Shown here: positions 45,704 to 54,868 of the stretch, one piece after another
How positions within the stretch are numbered: the first letter of the stretch is position 1
How the letters are laid out: each line of letters opens with the position of its first letter
Origin: Peptoniphilaceae bacterium
Lineage (GTDB): Bacteria; Bacillota; Clostridia; Tissierellales; Peptoniphilaceae
Direction: 5' to 3'
NCBI GenBank assembly: GCA_902363535.1
Contig: CABJAE010000006.1
Span: forward strand, 1-64,000
Length of the DNA stretch: 64,000 bases
Program-made: the position numbers and the translations under genes
Notes under the pieces: generated by a model
What the model saw: only the letters and a program-made list of their open reading frames with translations
Database searches by the model: none
Told to the model about the DNA's origin: nothing

Positions 45704-45913
45704 ATGATTAACGAAAATATAAAAGGTGTTCGTGTTTCTGAGAAAGCATTTCTAACATTAAAAGAAGCATCTGAATATTTTAATATTGGTCAAGATAAAG
45801 TTAGACAATTAACGGATGAAGATGATTGCGATTTTGTATTATTTAATGGTAGTAAGCGTCTTATTAAGAAAAAGTTAATGGAAGAATATTTAAATAGACA
45901 GTTCTCTATTTAA
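45704..45913 (+). CDS. xis: Excisionase (Xis)
   Basis: The 69-residue winged-helix protein has the Tn916-Xis pattern: LTLKEASEYFNIGQDKVRQL, then FVLFNGSKRLIKKKLMEEYL. It directs the integrase toward excision. ATG 45704 follows GGAGG at 45695-45699; an upstream ATG at 45638 has no site. It precedes int by 77 bases. Confidence 0.87.
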   Translation: MINENIKGVRVSEKAFLTLKEASEYFNIGQDKVRQLTDEDDCDFVLFNGSKRLIKKKLMEEYLNRQFSI

Positions 45914-45990
45914 TCTAAAACTATATATAAAACACGCTTAATGCGGTATAATAATTATAGCGTGTCTTTTATCAAAAAAGGAGAATTTTT

Positions 45991-47225
45991 ATGGTAAAAA
46001 GACGCAAAGATAGTAAAGGGGTTGTTTTAAAAGACGGTGAATATCAAAGGTCAAATGGCACTTATGAATTTAAGTGGCAAGACAAAATAGGTCGTAGAAA
46101 ATCTATCTATGCGAAAACTCTAAAAGAATTAAGAGAAAAAGAATTAGATATTTTACGCAATACTATAGATGGAATCAACAACGAAGGAAGTAGCTTGTCT
46201 GTAAATGATACTTTTAAGCTATGGACAAAGGTAAAAAGAGGTTTAAAGGATAATACCTTTAAAAATTACATCTATATGTATCAACAATTTGTAGAACCGA
46301 CTTTTGGTCGCATTAAACTATCTGATATTAAAAGATCTGATGTTAGAAGTTTTTATAACAGATTAAAGGAAGATCAGGGATTGATGGTTTCTACCATAGA
46401 TTGTGTTCATACTGTCTTACATCAGGTTTTAGAATTAGCAGTGGATGACGAATATATAAGGTTTAATCCGTCTGACAATGCTTTAAAGGAACTGAAAGTA
46501 GCTTATCGAAATGAATCTCCGAAGAAAAAAGCCATGACAATAGAAGAACAGGTACTATTTGAAGAATATTTATCTAATAGTGATGAATATAAAAAATGGT
46601 ATCCAATATTCATTGTTATGCTTTGGACAGGTATGAGAGTTGGAGAAGTTACAGGATTGCAATGGGACGATCTAGATTTTGATAATGGTCTTATAAGTGT
46701 AAATAGGACTTTGGTATATTATAGTAAAGGTAAAGGATTAAACAATAGATATGCTATTAATACACCGAAGACAGCATCAGGTAAGCGAAGTATTCCTATG
46801 GTTCAAAAAGTAAAAGATGCTTTTCTTATGGAAAGAGTGTTACAAAAGACTTTTGGAATCGAATGTTGTGATTCAATCGATGGATTTAAAGACTTTGTAT
46901 TTTTAAATAGATTCGGAAAGGTTTACAATAATGGAACACTTAATAAAGCTTTAAGAAGAATTGTTAGAGATTGCAATTTAAGTATAATGGATAAAAATAA
47001 ATCGAACTCTAATGATATTCTATTAGTTCCACATTAAGCAATCACATTTTCAGACACACCTTTACTACAAGGCTTAATGAACAAAATATAAATACAAAAG
47101 CAATGCAGTCTATTCTAGGTCATTCTGATATTAGTATAACAATGGATATATATGTAGATGCAACAGAAGATTTTAAGATAGAACAGATGGGGGAATTTGA
47201 AAAAGCGATAAAATTTATATTTTAG
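45991..47225 (+). pseudogene. int: Tyrosine integrase, frameshifted near its 3' end
   Basis: The Tn916-type integrase has an arm-binding N domain (GTYEFKWQDKIGRRKSIYAKT), core-binding domain and catalytic domain with Arg in WTGMRVGEVTGLQ. The frame hits TAA at 47035-47037 after ILLVPH. One base shift restores SNHIFRHTFTTRL (HxxR) and, further on, GHSDISITMDIYVDAT with the nucleophilic tyrosine, ending at TAG 47223-47225. The break lies between the first Arg and the HxxR box, so neither part is catalytic. It could be a sequencing error; if real, this ICE cannot excise by itself. Reconstructed length is about 410 residues, normal for the family. Confidence 0.85.
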
Positions 47226-47355
47226 AATTTACGACAGCTTACGACAAATTTACGACAATTTGGTAGAAATCTATGGGCACTTATAGAGGGTTAGCAAATC
47301 GTCGTAAATGGAGAAGTACCAAAAAATAGACTTTTATAGAGATTTAGACAATTAT
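47226..47355. other. ICE right end with integrase arm sites
   Basis: ACGACA occurs at 47231-47236, 47241-47246 and 47252-47257, and the inverted form CGTCGTAAA at 47300-47308. Such clusters of short repeats are the Int arm-binding sites at Tn916-family ends. Base composition shifts to host type about 50 bases later, at the end of the EamA gene. The exact att core is not determined. Confidence 0.55.
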
Positions 47356-47738
47356 CTAAGGTAGAGGGGATTTTCCGACAGAGAGCAGAAGCACGGAGCC
47401 GAAAATCATGAGCATACCGACGAGGTCGGTGGCTTGAAATTTCAGATGGTAGAGCACCATGGCGACGATGGTGGAAAACACGGCCTCGGACAGGGAGAAG
47501 ATGCTGGATTTCTGCGCGCCGGTGTAGCGGGCCCCTTCCAGAAATGCCCAGAAGGGGATCATGGTGCCGCCGATAATGGTGTAGAGCACGCAAAGGATGG
47601 AGGTCGCATCCCAAGTGGGCGCGGTGAAATCCGGTCGAGTCAGAAGGATGAGGAGCAGGCCGCCCAAGAGCATGGAGGGCCCCATGATTTCCATGGAGCG
47701 ATAGGTTTTGGATAGGCCGGTGGGCGCCAGATTAAAAT

Positions 47739-49117
47739 GGTTCTATGTCAACCATTGGGGAGTCTAGTGAAAACTAGGCTCCTTTTTGTTTTCCCAAATG
47801 CCATTCATCACCGATCTTTCGAACAGACAAAAAGCAGTTTTGTTCGGAAATGATGAAAGTTTTGCATCCCAAAGGCCACGCGCTTCACCGTCTTGATCTT
47901 GTTGTGCGTTCCTTCCACGTAGCCGTTACTCCACGGGTAATCAAAGCTGTTGGTAATCTCATCGAACCAGTTTTTGTAGGCGCGCAAGCAGTAGCGCCAC
48001 TCCTTTAGCCCGCCTTTCTTTGCCTCTTCCATCCACTTTGAAAGAGCCACACTCGCTGTTTCTTTGTCTTTCTGAGAAAGGACGTAGGTGTAAAAGCCTT
48101 CTTTTAGGACGTAGGCGGTTCGAATGGCATCACTCTTTTCAAGCATGGTGGCGACAAGGCTTTTCTCCGCTTCGGTCAGGTCTTTCGCCGGCTTTTTTAG
48201 GAGGCTGCGGCTTCGTTTAAACCATTTTCTTTCCGTCGCCGTCATCCGTTTCTGTTCCCGCTTCCGCACATTTTCCAAGGCCCAATGGACTTGGCGGATG
48301 AAATGGTAGCGGTCAATGACATGGGTACTTTGTGGAAAGAAAGCCTCTTTCACGCCTTTAAAGGTGCCGCACATATCGCTGACAAAGATCTCGACGCCGC
48401 GTCGTTCCGCTCGATCAATGGAAGAGAAATAAGCGGCTAAATCCTTGCCGTAGCGCGTCGGAAGAATGTCGATGATCCGATGGGCCTCCCCATCGGCCAA
48501 GGTGGTTTGGTACTTGCTTCCGCCGCTATCGCCCTTAAACTCGTCGATGCAAAAGACGCGAGGCAGCCGTTGACGGGGCACAAACAGACAAGCGACGATG
48601 CGGAAAATGCTCGTCGTTGAGATCCCCACCTCCTTAGCTAGCTCTGACACGGATCGGATATCCCGGAAGGCGTCCACCACATAAGCAATTAAACGCTTTG
48701 TCATCTGCTTGCCCTTGGCGGCAAAGGAAAGAGGTGCCTCAAAGCGCGCCCCGCAATCCTTGCAATCATAGCGTGTCTTCTTGACGCGAAGAAACACGTG
48801 CTTGCGCCGCATCGGTGCGTCCCGAAGGACTTGCTCCCGGTGATCGTGGACCCAGGCGTGGGTCGAGCCACAGTGAGGACAAACCCGATCATGAACGGGT
48901 TTGCAGTCAATGGTAATGAGCCGTCTTTCTTTTGAAACACCGGTGACCTCAACATCTTGGATTCCTAAAAGTAATGTGGTAATATTGTTTTGCACTTGTT
49001 TGACCCCCTTTATTATTTTGTGGTGATTTAATTTTAGGCGATAGGGAAAACAAGTGCTATCTTTTTGCACAAAAATATCCATTGAGGAGCTTACTCCCCA
49101 ATGGATATTATAGAGCC
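47739..49117 (-). mobile_element. ISL3-family insertion sequence (1379 bp)
   Basis: Imperfect terminal inverted repeats GGTTCTATG...CCATTGGGGA (47739-) and GGCTCTATA...CCATTGGGGA (from 49117, complement) bound one transposase gene. The flanks carry a perfect 8-bp duplication ATTAAAAT (47731-47738 and 49118-49125), as expected for ISL3. Its base composition matches the host. The intact IS looks recent. Confidence 0.93.
47808..48995 (-). CDS. ISL3-family transposase
   Basis: The 395-residue DDE transposase has an N-terminal zinc-binding region (CPHCGSTHAWVH, then CKDCGARFEAP), a helix-turn-helix (SVSELAKEVGISTTSIFRIV), and the catalytic core: FCIDEFKGDSGGSKYQT, VSDMCGTFKGVKEAFFP with HVIDRYHFIRQV, and the glutamate in SNGYVEGTHNKIKTVKRVAFG. 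Start is GTG 48995 after AAAGGGGG; a frame extension to ATG 49082 would reach into the terminal repeat. It is complete and probably active. Confidence 0.93.
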   Translation of the reverse strand: MQNNITTLLLGIQDVEVTGVSKERRLITIDCKPVHDRVCPHCGSTHAWVHDHREQVLRDAPMRRKHVFLRVKKTRYDCKDCGARFEAPLSFAAKGKQMTKRLIAYVVDAFRDIRSVSELAKEVGISTTSIFRIVACLFVPRQRLPRVFCIDEFKGDSGGSKYQTTLADGEAHRIIDILPTRYGKDLAAYFSSIDRAERRGVEIFVSDMCGTFKGVKEAFFPQSTHVIDRYHFIRQVHWALENVRKREQKRMTATERKWFKRSRSLLKKPAKDLTEAEKSLVATMLEKSDAIRTAYVLKEGFYTYVLSQKDKETASVALSKWMEEAKKGGLKEWRYCLRAYKNWFDEITNSFDYPWSNGYVEGTHNKIKTVKRVAFGMQNFHHFRTKLLFVCSKDR

Positions 49118-49902
49118 ATTAAAATTCGTAAAGCCCACGGCGGAGACCAGTCCCCAGAAAAGCGCTTTGCTGCTCACCTTGAGGCTCGTGGGATCGCCGC
49201 CGGTGACCATGAGAAAGAGCCCGAGGCTGCACAGTGCCAGGATGGGATAGACGATGGGCTTGGGCCAGGTCCTCTCTTTGATGGCCACGACGAAGATGAC
49301 GAAAAACATCCCCGTGTATTGAATTAAGGTCGTCGTCGGCGCATTGGAATAGGAGATGGCGGTGAAGTAGCCGTATTGCATGCATAAAATCCCGCCGATG
49401 GAGTAGAGAAGAAAGGCGGGGATATTTTCCCGCTTGCGCACCACGCGAAAGGCGTAACGGCCGCTGCGGTACAGGTCGTGGACAAAGAGTATGACGCCTA
49501 CGGTCGTCAGCCGAATGGCCACGAGGACGTCGGGGGTGAAGGCTTTGTATTGAAATATGTACGCGCCCACATTGCCGTTGAGTGCCCACATAAACGTGCA
49601 TAAGAAAATTAAAAGGATACCCTTGAGCATGACAACTCCTTTCTCCGTGCGTCGGTTCACAATCTTCGGACGAAGCCCGTCGAAAATCACCTAATACTAT
49701 GTCTATTATGGGGGCCGCCTTCGAGGAAAGTCAAGGTGAAAGGCCGATTTCCGGGAAGGAAAGGGAAAGTCGGTTTTTTTATGGGAGAAAACGGAAACTT
49801 TACAAGGGCTAACGAGGATTTAATAAGGATTTGCTTTTCCTATAATTTACATGGTTTATGCTGTGAGGGATGAAAAATTTACAAATGCACAAGGAGGATG
49901 CA

Positions 49903-50994
49903 ATGATTCGACGAATGAAATGGTTGGTTGTGGCTTTGGGCATGCTGCTGCTCGTGGGCTGCGCAAATGAATCCACGGCCACGGACGCTTTGGATTTAAG
50001 CAAGATTACAGTGGAAGAGTTGGAAAAGAAGGCGAAGGAAGAGAGCCAAGTCCACTCTGTGGGCATGCCCGATGCCTGGGCCAACTGGAAAGAAACCTGG
50101 GAAGATATTGAAAAGACCTACAGCATCAGCCACACGGATACGGACATGTCCTCGGCGGAAGAGCTTGCGAAGTTTGCCGCGGAAAAAACCAATGCTTCGG
50201 CGGACATCGGGGATGTGGGCATCGCTTTCGGTCCCGTGGCCGAAGAACAAGGCCTGTCCTTAAAGTACAAGACCTCTTACTGGGACGACATTCCCGAGTG
50301 GGCGAAGGACGACGACGGCGACTGGCTCTTGGCCTACACGGGACAAATGTGTTTCATTACGGACAAACAAAATCTGCCTGAAGGGGTCGAAGCGCCGAAG
50401 ACCTTCGACGATATTTTAAACGGCAATTTTGTCTTGACCATCGGCGATATGGAAACGGCCAATCAAAGTCAATTCGCCCTCTTAAATGCCGCAGTCACCT
50501 ATGGCGGGGACGAAAAAAACCTCAAGCCCGGATTGGATTTTTTCAAGAAACTCGCCGAACAAGGCCGCCTGAAGACCACCGACGCGTCCTTGGCCAATTT
50601 GGAAACCGGGGAAGTGCAAGTGGGCATGTTGTGGGACTTTAACGCCTTGAACTACGCCGATGCCGTGGATCGGGATCGCTTCGTGATTACCGTGCCGCCG
50701 GTGACGGTTATGACCGGCTACACCACCATCATCAATCGCTACGCCGCCAATCCCTACGCTGCCGCTTTGGCTCGGGAATTTATCCTCTCCGACGAAGGAC
50801 AGGACAATCTGGCTAAGGGCTACGCGCGGCCCATTCGCGAAAATGCCAAGATTTCCGACGAAGCCAAGAAAAAACTCCTACCTCCCTCGGCCTACAAGGA
50901 CATTTACAAGGTCAAAGACAGCAAGGCCTGGGAAGAGAGCACCAAGCAACTGGCTCAGCTGTGGCAAGAAAACGTCATGGCTTATATGAAGTAG
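49903..50994 (+). CDS. ABC importer substrate-binding lipoprotein
   Basis: A 363-residue family 1 extracellular solute-binding protein. The signal peptide ends in a lipobox (LLLVGCANES), so it is anchored to the membrane at Cys. The fold resembles the spermidine/putrescine and ferric-ion binders (DIGDVGIAFGPVAEEQGL, LLAYTGQMCFITDKQNLP, VQVGMLWDFNALNYADA). The substrate is not certain. ATG 49903 is chosen over 49870 because AAGGAGG precedes it. TATAAT at 49841-49846 may be its promoter. A small terminator separates it from the permeases, which would raise binding protein over permease expression. Confidence 0.87.
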   Translation: MIRRMKWLVVALGMLLLVGCANESTATDALDLSKITVEELEKKAKEESQVHSVGMPDAWANWKETWEDIEKTYSISHTDTDMSSAEELAKFAAEKTNASADIGDVGIAFGPVAEEQGLSLKYKTSYWDDIPEWAKDDDGDWLLAYTGQMCFITDKQNLPEGVEAPKTFDDILNGNFVLTIGDMETANQSQFALLNAAVTYGGDEKNLKPGLDFFKKLAEQGRLKTTDASLANLETGEVQVGMLWDFNALNYADAVDRDRFVITVPPVTVMTGYTTIINRYAANPYAAALAREFILSDEGQDNLAKGYARPIRENAKISDEAKKKLLPPSAYKDIYKVKDSKAWEESTKQLAQLWQENVMAYMK

Positions 50995-51009
50995 ATACAG
51001 CACAACTTC

Positions 51010-51029
51010 GGGCCTTCGGGCCCCTTTTT
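51010..51029 (+). terminator. Partial terminator within the ABC operon
   Basis: GGGCC (51010-51014), TTCG loop, GGCCC (51019-51023), followed by T residues. A short stem gives partial termination after the binding-protein gene, a common way to adjust ratios. Confidence 0.75.
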
Positions 51030-51048
51030 ATTTCGAAAGGAGATATTT

Positions 51049-51894
51049 ATGAAACGACGGCTGCCCTTTCACCTGGCCATGATTCTCTTTGCTCTTATCG
51101 CCGTAGCCGTATTGATCTATCCCTCGGCGAATATGGTCCTCATGAGCTTCAAGCCCACGGGAGGCGGGGGATGGACTTTGGCCAATTATCGAGAGATCCT
51201 CACCGAGTCCATGTACACCGCGGCCATTAAAAATTCCGTGGGGATTTCCCTCTTTTCAAGCGTCGTGGCCATTGTCTTTACCACGGTGACTACCTACGCC
51301 ATCGTGAGCCGGTCGAAAAAGCTCAGAGAAACCTTTGTGGTCATCGCGAACATGACCTCAAACTTCGCCGGCATTCCCCTGGCCTTCGCCTACATTATTC
51401 TCCTGGGCTCCTCCGGCGTGCTCCTTATCTTCGGCCGCCGCGCCGGCATCGACTGGTTGGCGAATTACAATCTCTATTCTCCCTGGGGCCTTTGCATCGT
51501 GTACCTCTACTTTCAACTGCCCATGGGCATTATCCTCCTTCTGCCCATTTACGACGCTCTGGACAAGGGATGGAGGGAATCGGCGGAGCTTTTAGGGGCG
51601 AGCAGCTTTCAATACTGGCGGCGCATCGGCCTGCCCGTGCTCATGCCCTCCATCGTCGGCGTCTTCGCCATGATGTTTGCCAACGCCATGGGCGCCTACG
51701 CTTCCGCCGAGGCCTTGACGGGCACCGGAGTGAACCTCCTCTCCATACGCATCGCCAACACGGTGACCGGGGATATTTTCGCCCGGCCGGAAATCGGCGC
51801 GGCCCTCTCCGTATTGCTGGCGATGATTCTTCTCGTCAATATGATTCTGGGCGACAAACTGGCCAAGCGGGCCGAGAAAGTGAGTAAAGGATGA
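51049..51894 (+). CDS. ABC importer permease 1
   Basis: A 281-residue permease with six membrane helices and the binding-protein-dependent EAA loop (ESAELLGASSFQYWRRIGLPVLMPSIVGV). It is of the PotB/FbpB/CysT group. It follows AAAGGAG and overlaps permease 2 by ATGA. Confidence 0.9.
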   Translation: MKRRLPFHLAMILFALIAVAVLIYPSANMVLMSFKPTGGGGWTLANYREILTESMYTAAIKNSVGISLFSSVVAIVFTTVTTYAIVSRSKKLRETFVVIANMTSNFAGIPLAFAYIILLGSSGVLLIFGRRAGIDWLANYNLYSPWGLCIVYLYFQLPMGIILLLPIYDALDKGWRESAELLGASSFQYWRRIGLPVLMPSIVGVFAMMFANAMGAYASAEALTGTGVNLLSIRIANTVTGDIFARPEIGAALSVLLAMILLVNMILGDKLAKRAEKVSKG

Positions 51895-52670
51895 AAAAAT
51901 TTGCTAAAAACGCCGCCATCGTCCTCATGCTTCTGTACCTCTTCGTGCCCTTGCTGGCCACATTGCTTTACGCCACCTCCACGGACTGGTCTTCCACCAT
52001 GCTCCCCAGAGGCGCCACCCTCGCCTGGTTCGGGAAGCTTCTTACGAACAAAACCTTCCTCCGCGCCTTGGGACGCACTTGCATTCTGTCGCTTATCGCT
52101 GTCAGCCTGGGCGCCGCGATCATCGTGCCGAGCATCTTTGCCATTTACGTCTACTACCCGCGCCTCGAGAAGGTGGCGGAGGGCATGGTCATCGCATGCT
52201 ACGCCTTTCCCGGTGTCATTCTGGCATTCGCTTTAATGAACACCTACGCCGCTTTGGGCATCCCCATGCTCACCGTGGTGGTGGGATCCTACATTCTTTT
52301 CATCTATCCTATGATTCGCCAGGGCACCCTAAACAGCCTCAGGGCCATCGGCGCACAGACCCTGATGGAGTCGGCGGAAATCCTCGGGGCGAGCCCCTGG
52401 ACGACCTTCAGAAAAGTCATCCTGCCGACGATTATGCCCGGCGTATTTTCCGCATGTCTCTTCAGTTTTTCCACCCTCTTCGGCGAATTCGTCATCATTA
52501 ACTTGGTGGTGGGATCGAAATTTGAAACGGTGCAAATCTTTTTAAGAAAATCCCTCTCCGTCAACGGGCACATGGCCTCGGCCATTGTCATTCTCTACTT
52601 TATCGTCATCAGCGTCATTACCTTTGGCGCCATAGGCCTTACGAGAAAACAGAAAGGATACGAGGCGTAA
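51891..52670 (+). CDS. ABC importer permease 2
   Basis: A 259-residue permease of the PotC type with six helices and an EAA loop (ESAEILGASPWTTFRKVILPTIMPGVFS). It forms a heterodimer with permease 1 and contacts the ATPase encoded one base downstream. Confidence 0.9.
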   Translation: MKKFAKNAAIVLMLLYLFVPLLATLLYATSTDWSSTMLPRGATLAWFGKLLTNKTFLRALGRTCILSLIAVSLGAAIIVPSIFAIYVYYPRLEKVAEGMVIACYAFPGVILAFALMNTYAALGIPMLTVVVGSYILFIYPMIRQGTLNSLRAIGAQTLMESAEILGASPWTTFRKVILPTIMPGVFSACLFSFSTLFGEFVIINLVVGSKFETVQIFLRKSLSVNGHMASAIVILYFIVISVITFGAIGLTRKQKGYEA

Positions 52671-52671
52671 T

Positions 52672-53676
52672 ATGAGCTTTATCGAAATCAACAATTTAAG
52701 AAAATCCTTCGGTAACACGGAAGTGCTTCACGGATTGAACCTAAAAATTGCCCGCGGCCAATTGGCCACCCTCCTGGGCCCCTCCGGCTGCGGAAAATCC
52801 ACATTGCTCAGGGCCATTGCCGGACTAAATACCATCGACGAAGGCGAAATCATTATCGACGGCAGGCGCGTCGACGGTCTGGCCCCGAAAGACCGCGGCC
52901 TGGGCATGGTCTTTCAACACTACGCCCTCTTTCCCAACATGAACGTGCTGGACAATGTAAAATTCGGCCTGGATATGAAAGGCGTGGACAAAAAGACTCG
53001 AGACACGGAAGCGAAAAAGATGATCGACCTGGTGGGCCTCGCGGGAAAAGAAGAAGCCTATCCGACCAATCTCTCCGGCGGGCAGCAACAGCGGGTGGCT
53101 CTGGCGCGGAGTTTGGTCACCAAGCCTGACGTCCTTCTCTTGGACGAGCCCTTAAGCGCCTTGGACGCGCAGATCCGCGTGCAGCTACGGGGGCTCATTA
53201 AATCCCTTCAGGCGGAACTTGGCATTACGGTGATCCTCGTCACCCACGATCAGGAAGAGGCCATGAGCATGAGCGATTACATTTTCGTCATGAATCAGGG
53301 CCACATCGTGCAGGAAGGCTCGCCCACCTACATCTACCGCCATCCCCAATCGGAATTCGCCACCCGCTTTATCGGCGACTACAATCTCTTTACGAAAGAA
53401 GAAGCGGCCGCCATGGGCGCCGACGATCACGCGGATTACAGCTACGTGGCCATTCGCCCGGAAGTGCTCTCCTTGGAAGCCATCGACGACGCCTACGTTT
53501 ACGAAGGCAAGGTCATTCGCACCTCCATGCGCGGCTCCATCTATCGCCTGTACATCGAATTGGACGGGAAAAAGATGCTGAAGCTGGATCAGCTGAACCG
53601 AAGCGCCAATATGCGGCGCGTCGGCGACAAGGTGACAGTGTATATGCCGAAATCGGAAATCATCGGGATGGTGTAG
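52672..53676 (+). CDS. ABC importer ATPase (PotA/FbpC type)
   Basis: A 334-residue ATPase: Walker A GPSGCGKSTLLRAIAGL, Q-loop FQHYALFPNM, signature NLSGGQQQRVALARSL, Walker B LLLDEPLSALDAQIR, switch VTHDQEEAMSMSD. The C-terminal 90 residues (VAIRPEVLSLEA onward) form a TOBE-like domain. The family moves polyamines, ferric iron, sulfate or 2-aminoethylphosphonate; it is not possible to choose from sequence alone. Confidence 0.92.
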   Translation: MSFIEINNLRKSFGNTEVLHGLNLKIARGQLATLLGPSGCGKSTLLRAIAGLNTIDEGEIIIDGRRVDGLAPKDRGLGMVFQHYALFPNMNVLDNVKFGLDMKGVDKKTRDTEAKKMIDLVGLAGKEEAYPTNLSGGQQQRVALARSLVTKPDVLLLDEPLSALDAQIRVQLRGLIKSLQAELGITVILVTHDQEEAMSMSDYIFVMNQGHIVQEGSPTYIYRHPQSEFATRFIGDYNLFTKEEAAAMGADDHADYSYVAIRPEVLSLEAIDDAYVYEGKVIRTSMRGSIYRLYIELDGKKMLKLDQLNRSANMRRVGDKVTVYMPKSEIIGMV

Positions 53677-53679
53677 GCC

Positions 53680-54501
53680 ATGAAACTGCTTCAACTCACC
53701 GATCTTCACTTCGGCTCCTTTCCCTTTAAAGGAGAAGACAAGCGCACGGAAGCCCTGGTGCGGAACATGGTCAAGGCCCTGGAGCCGGACCTCCTCGTCC
53801 TCACCGGCGACATTCACTGGTCCCTGGAATCGGGAAGTCTTACGATTCTATCCGGCGTTTTGGACTTTTTCGACAGCCTGCGCGTCCCGATCGCCATTAC
53901 TTGGGGCAATCACGACAGCGAAAGCGTCTATAATCGCCGGGTGCTGAAGGAACTGGTGTATCACATGAAACACCACGTGGAAAAGCGGGGCCTCGCCTCC
54001 GTGGAAGGGCGGGAGCTCTACTATTTCGACGCAGGAAACTACCGCCTGTACTTTTTAGACAGCGGCGACTACGACGAGGACCACAACTACGCCTACGTCT
54101 ACGAAGAGCAGATCCGAGACCTTATCGCCCTGGACGGCGGGGAAGGAAAAGAAGGCCTCTTGTTTATGCACATTCCCGTGGTGGAATTCGACGACGCGAA
54201 AAAAGCCGGCCTGGCCGTGGGCAACAAAGACGAAACCGTCTGTGCTCCGGTGAAAAACACAGGCCTGGTAGACGCTTTATTAAAAGAAAGCACCGTCCGC
54301 CACATTTTCGTGGGCCACGATCACGACAACGACTTCACCGCCAATTGGCGGGGGATGAACCTTTACTACGGCCGCATCACCGGCTACAACGCCTACGGCG
54401 ACTTGCCCCGGGGGGCGCGGCTCATCGAGCTTACGGATGCAGGCGTTGAAAGTCGAATTGTGGAAGAAAGCCTTGACACGGAGCTTTCATCTCACTTATA
54501 A
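53680..54501 (+). CDS. Metallophosphoesterase of the ABC operon
   Basis: A 273-residue calcineurin-like phosphoesterase with the metal motifs in order: LTDLHFG (DxH), LTGDIHW (GDx), ITWGNHDSE (GNHD), and VGHDHDND (GHDH). No signal peptide is visible, so it acts in the cytoplasm. It follows the ABC ATPase by 3 bases in the same operon, which hints that the importer brings in a phosphate ester or phosphonate that this enzyme processes (inference). The rpsF promoter lies within its last codons. Confidence 0.9.
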   Translation: MKLLQLTDLHFGSFPFKGEDKRTEALVRNMVKALEPDLLVLTGDIHWSLESGSLTILSGVLDFFDSLRVPIAITWGNHDSESVYNRRVLKELVYHMKHHVEKRGLASVEGRELYYFDAGNYRLYFLDSGDYDEDHNYAYVYEEQIRDLIALDGGEGKEGLLFMHIPVVEFDDAKKAGLAVGNKDETVCAPVKNTGLVDALLKESTVRHIFVGHDHDNDFTANWRGMNLYYGRITGYNAYGDLPRGARLIELTDAGVESRIVEESLDTELSSHL

Positions 54502-54563
54502 TGGATCAGATAGTTATCCTTGCTCGATCAATCGAGCCGTCAGTCCACAAGGAGGTGACAGAC
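54473..54563 (+). promoter_or_regulatory. rpsF promoter and leader
   Basis: TTGACA (54473-54478) and TATAAT (54497-54502) are 18 bases apart, overlapping the end of the phosphoesterase gene. The leader contains the hairpin GCTCGAT/ATCGAGC (near 54522-54537) immediately followed by CGTCAG, then AAGGAGGTG. The CCG at the hairpin base resembles the S6:S18-binding rpsF leader motif by which this operon autoregulates in many bacteria. Confidence 0.65.
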
Positions 54564-54848
54564 TTGAACAATTATGAAGTAATCCTTATGTTCTATCCCG
54601 ACGCCGAATCTGAAAGACGTGTAAAACAATACGAACGTTTAAAAGGCATCATTGCCGAAGGTGGCGTCATTAAATCGGAAGACGAATGGGGCACGCGCAA
54701 GCTGGCCTATGAAATCGAAGATTACAAAGAAGCATTCTATGTGCTCGTCGAATTCGATGCAGAACCCGGCGTAATCAAAGAATTCAGCCGTATTGCAAGT
54801 ATTTCCGATACGGTCATGCGTCACATGGTCGTCCGCGTAGATGAATAA
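54564..54848 (+). CDS. rpsF: Ribosomal protein bS6
   Basis: A 94-residue bS6 protein (NYEVILMFYPDAES, then WGTRKLAYEIEDYKEAFYVL and the C-terminal DTVMRHMVVRVDE). The start is TTG 54564 with GGAGGTG upstream; an ATG at 54501 would add a non-homologous extension and overlap the previous gene. The order rpsF-ssb-rpsR is the standard Firmicutes operon. Confidence 0.95.
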   Translation: MNNYEVILMFYPDAESERRVKQYERLKGIIAEGGVIKSEDEWGTRKLAYEIEDYKEAFYVLVEFDAEPGVIKEFSRIASISDTVMRHMVVRVDE

Positions 54849-54868
54849 GAAACGGGATTGGTGATATC

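Larger units (their letters stand above)
1..47355. mobile_element. Tn916/Tn1549-type integrative and conjugative element (right part)
   Basis: An AT-rich block holds type IV secretion genes (VirD4, TrbL, PrgI, VirB4, NlpC/P60), relaxase and MobC, oriT-like hairpins, topoisomerase III, and a terminal sigma-like/Xis/Int module. Base composition changes abruptly near 47.35 kb, just after repeats that look like Int-binding sites, so the right end is placed there; the exact last base is uncertain. The left end lies outside the window. Cargo includes erm(TR), two ABC transporter groups and an ECF transporter. The coupling protein and the integrase are both broken here, so this copy may depend on helper functions or be fixed in place (inference). 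Confidence 0.88.
47356..49630 (-). pseudogene. EamA/DMT transporter gene split by an insertion sequence
   Basis: The N-terminal part (49630 down to 49118) starts MLKGILLIFLCTFMWALNGN after AAAGGAG, and the C-terminal part (47730 down to 47356) ends in VLLLSVGKSPLP. Removal of the IS and one 8-bp repeat joins them in frame into a 295-residue, ten-helix EamA transporter, the usual size. The C-terminal EamA motif GARYTGAQKSSIFSLSEAVF is intact. The gene's stop codon lies at the ICE boundary, so the ICE inserted at or just beyond the 3' end. Disrupted here, it was probably an exporter of amino acids or related metabolites. Confidence 0.88.

Noticed and set aside
47020..47040. Programmed frameshift in the integrase gene
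   Set aside because: There is no heptanucleotide slippery sequence or downstream structure at the shift; a simple indel or sequencing error fits better.
48020..48309. Plus-strand frames over the ISL3 transposase
   Set aside because: They are antisense shadows of an intact transposase with all its catalytic motifs.
49119..49601. 160-codon frame overlapping the EamA N-terminal part
   Set aside because: It is His/Arg-rich and shares no family pattern; the EamA frame has membrane helices and joins across the IS.
51492..52501. Extra plus-strand frames in the permease genes
   Set aside because: They result from high GC in other frames; the permease frames have membrane helices and EAA loops.
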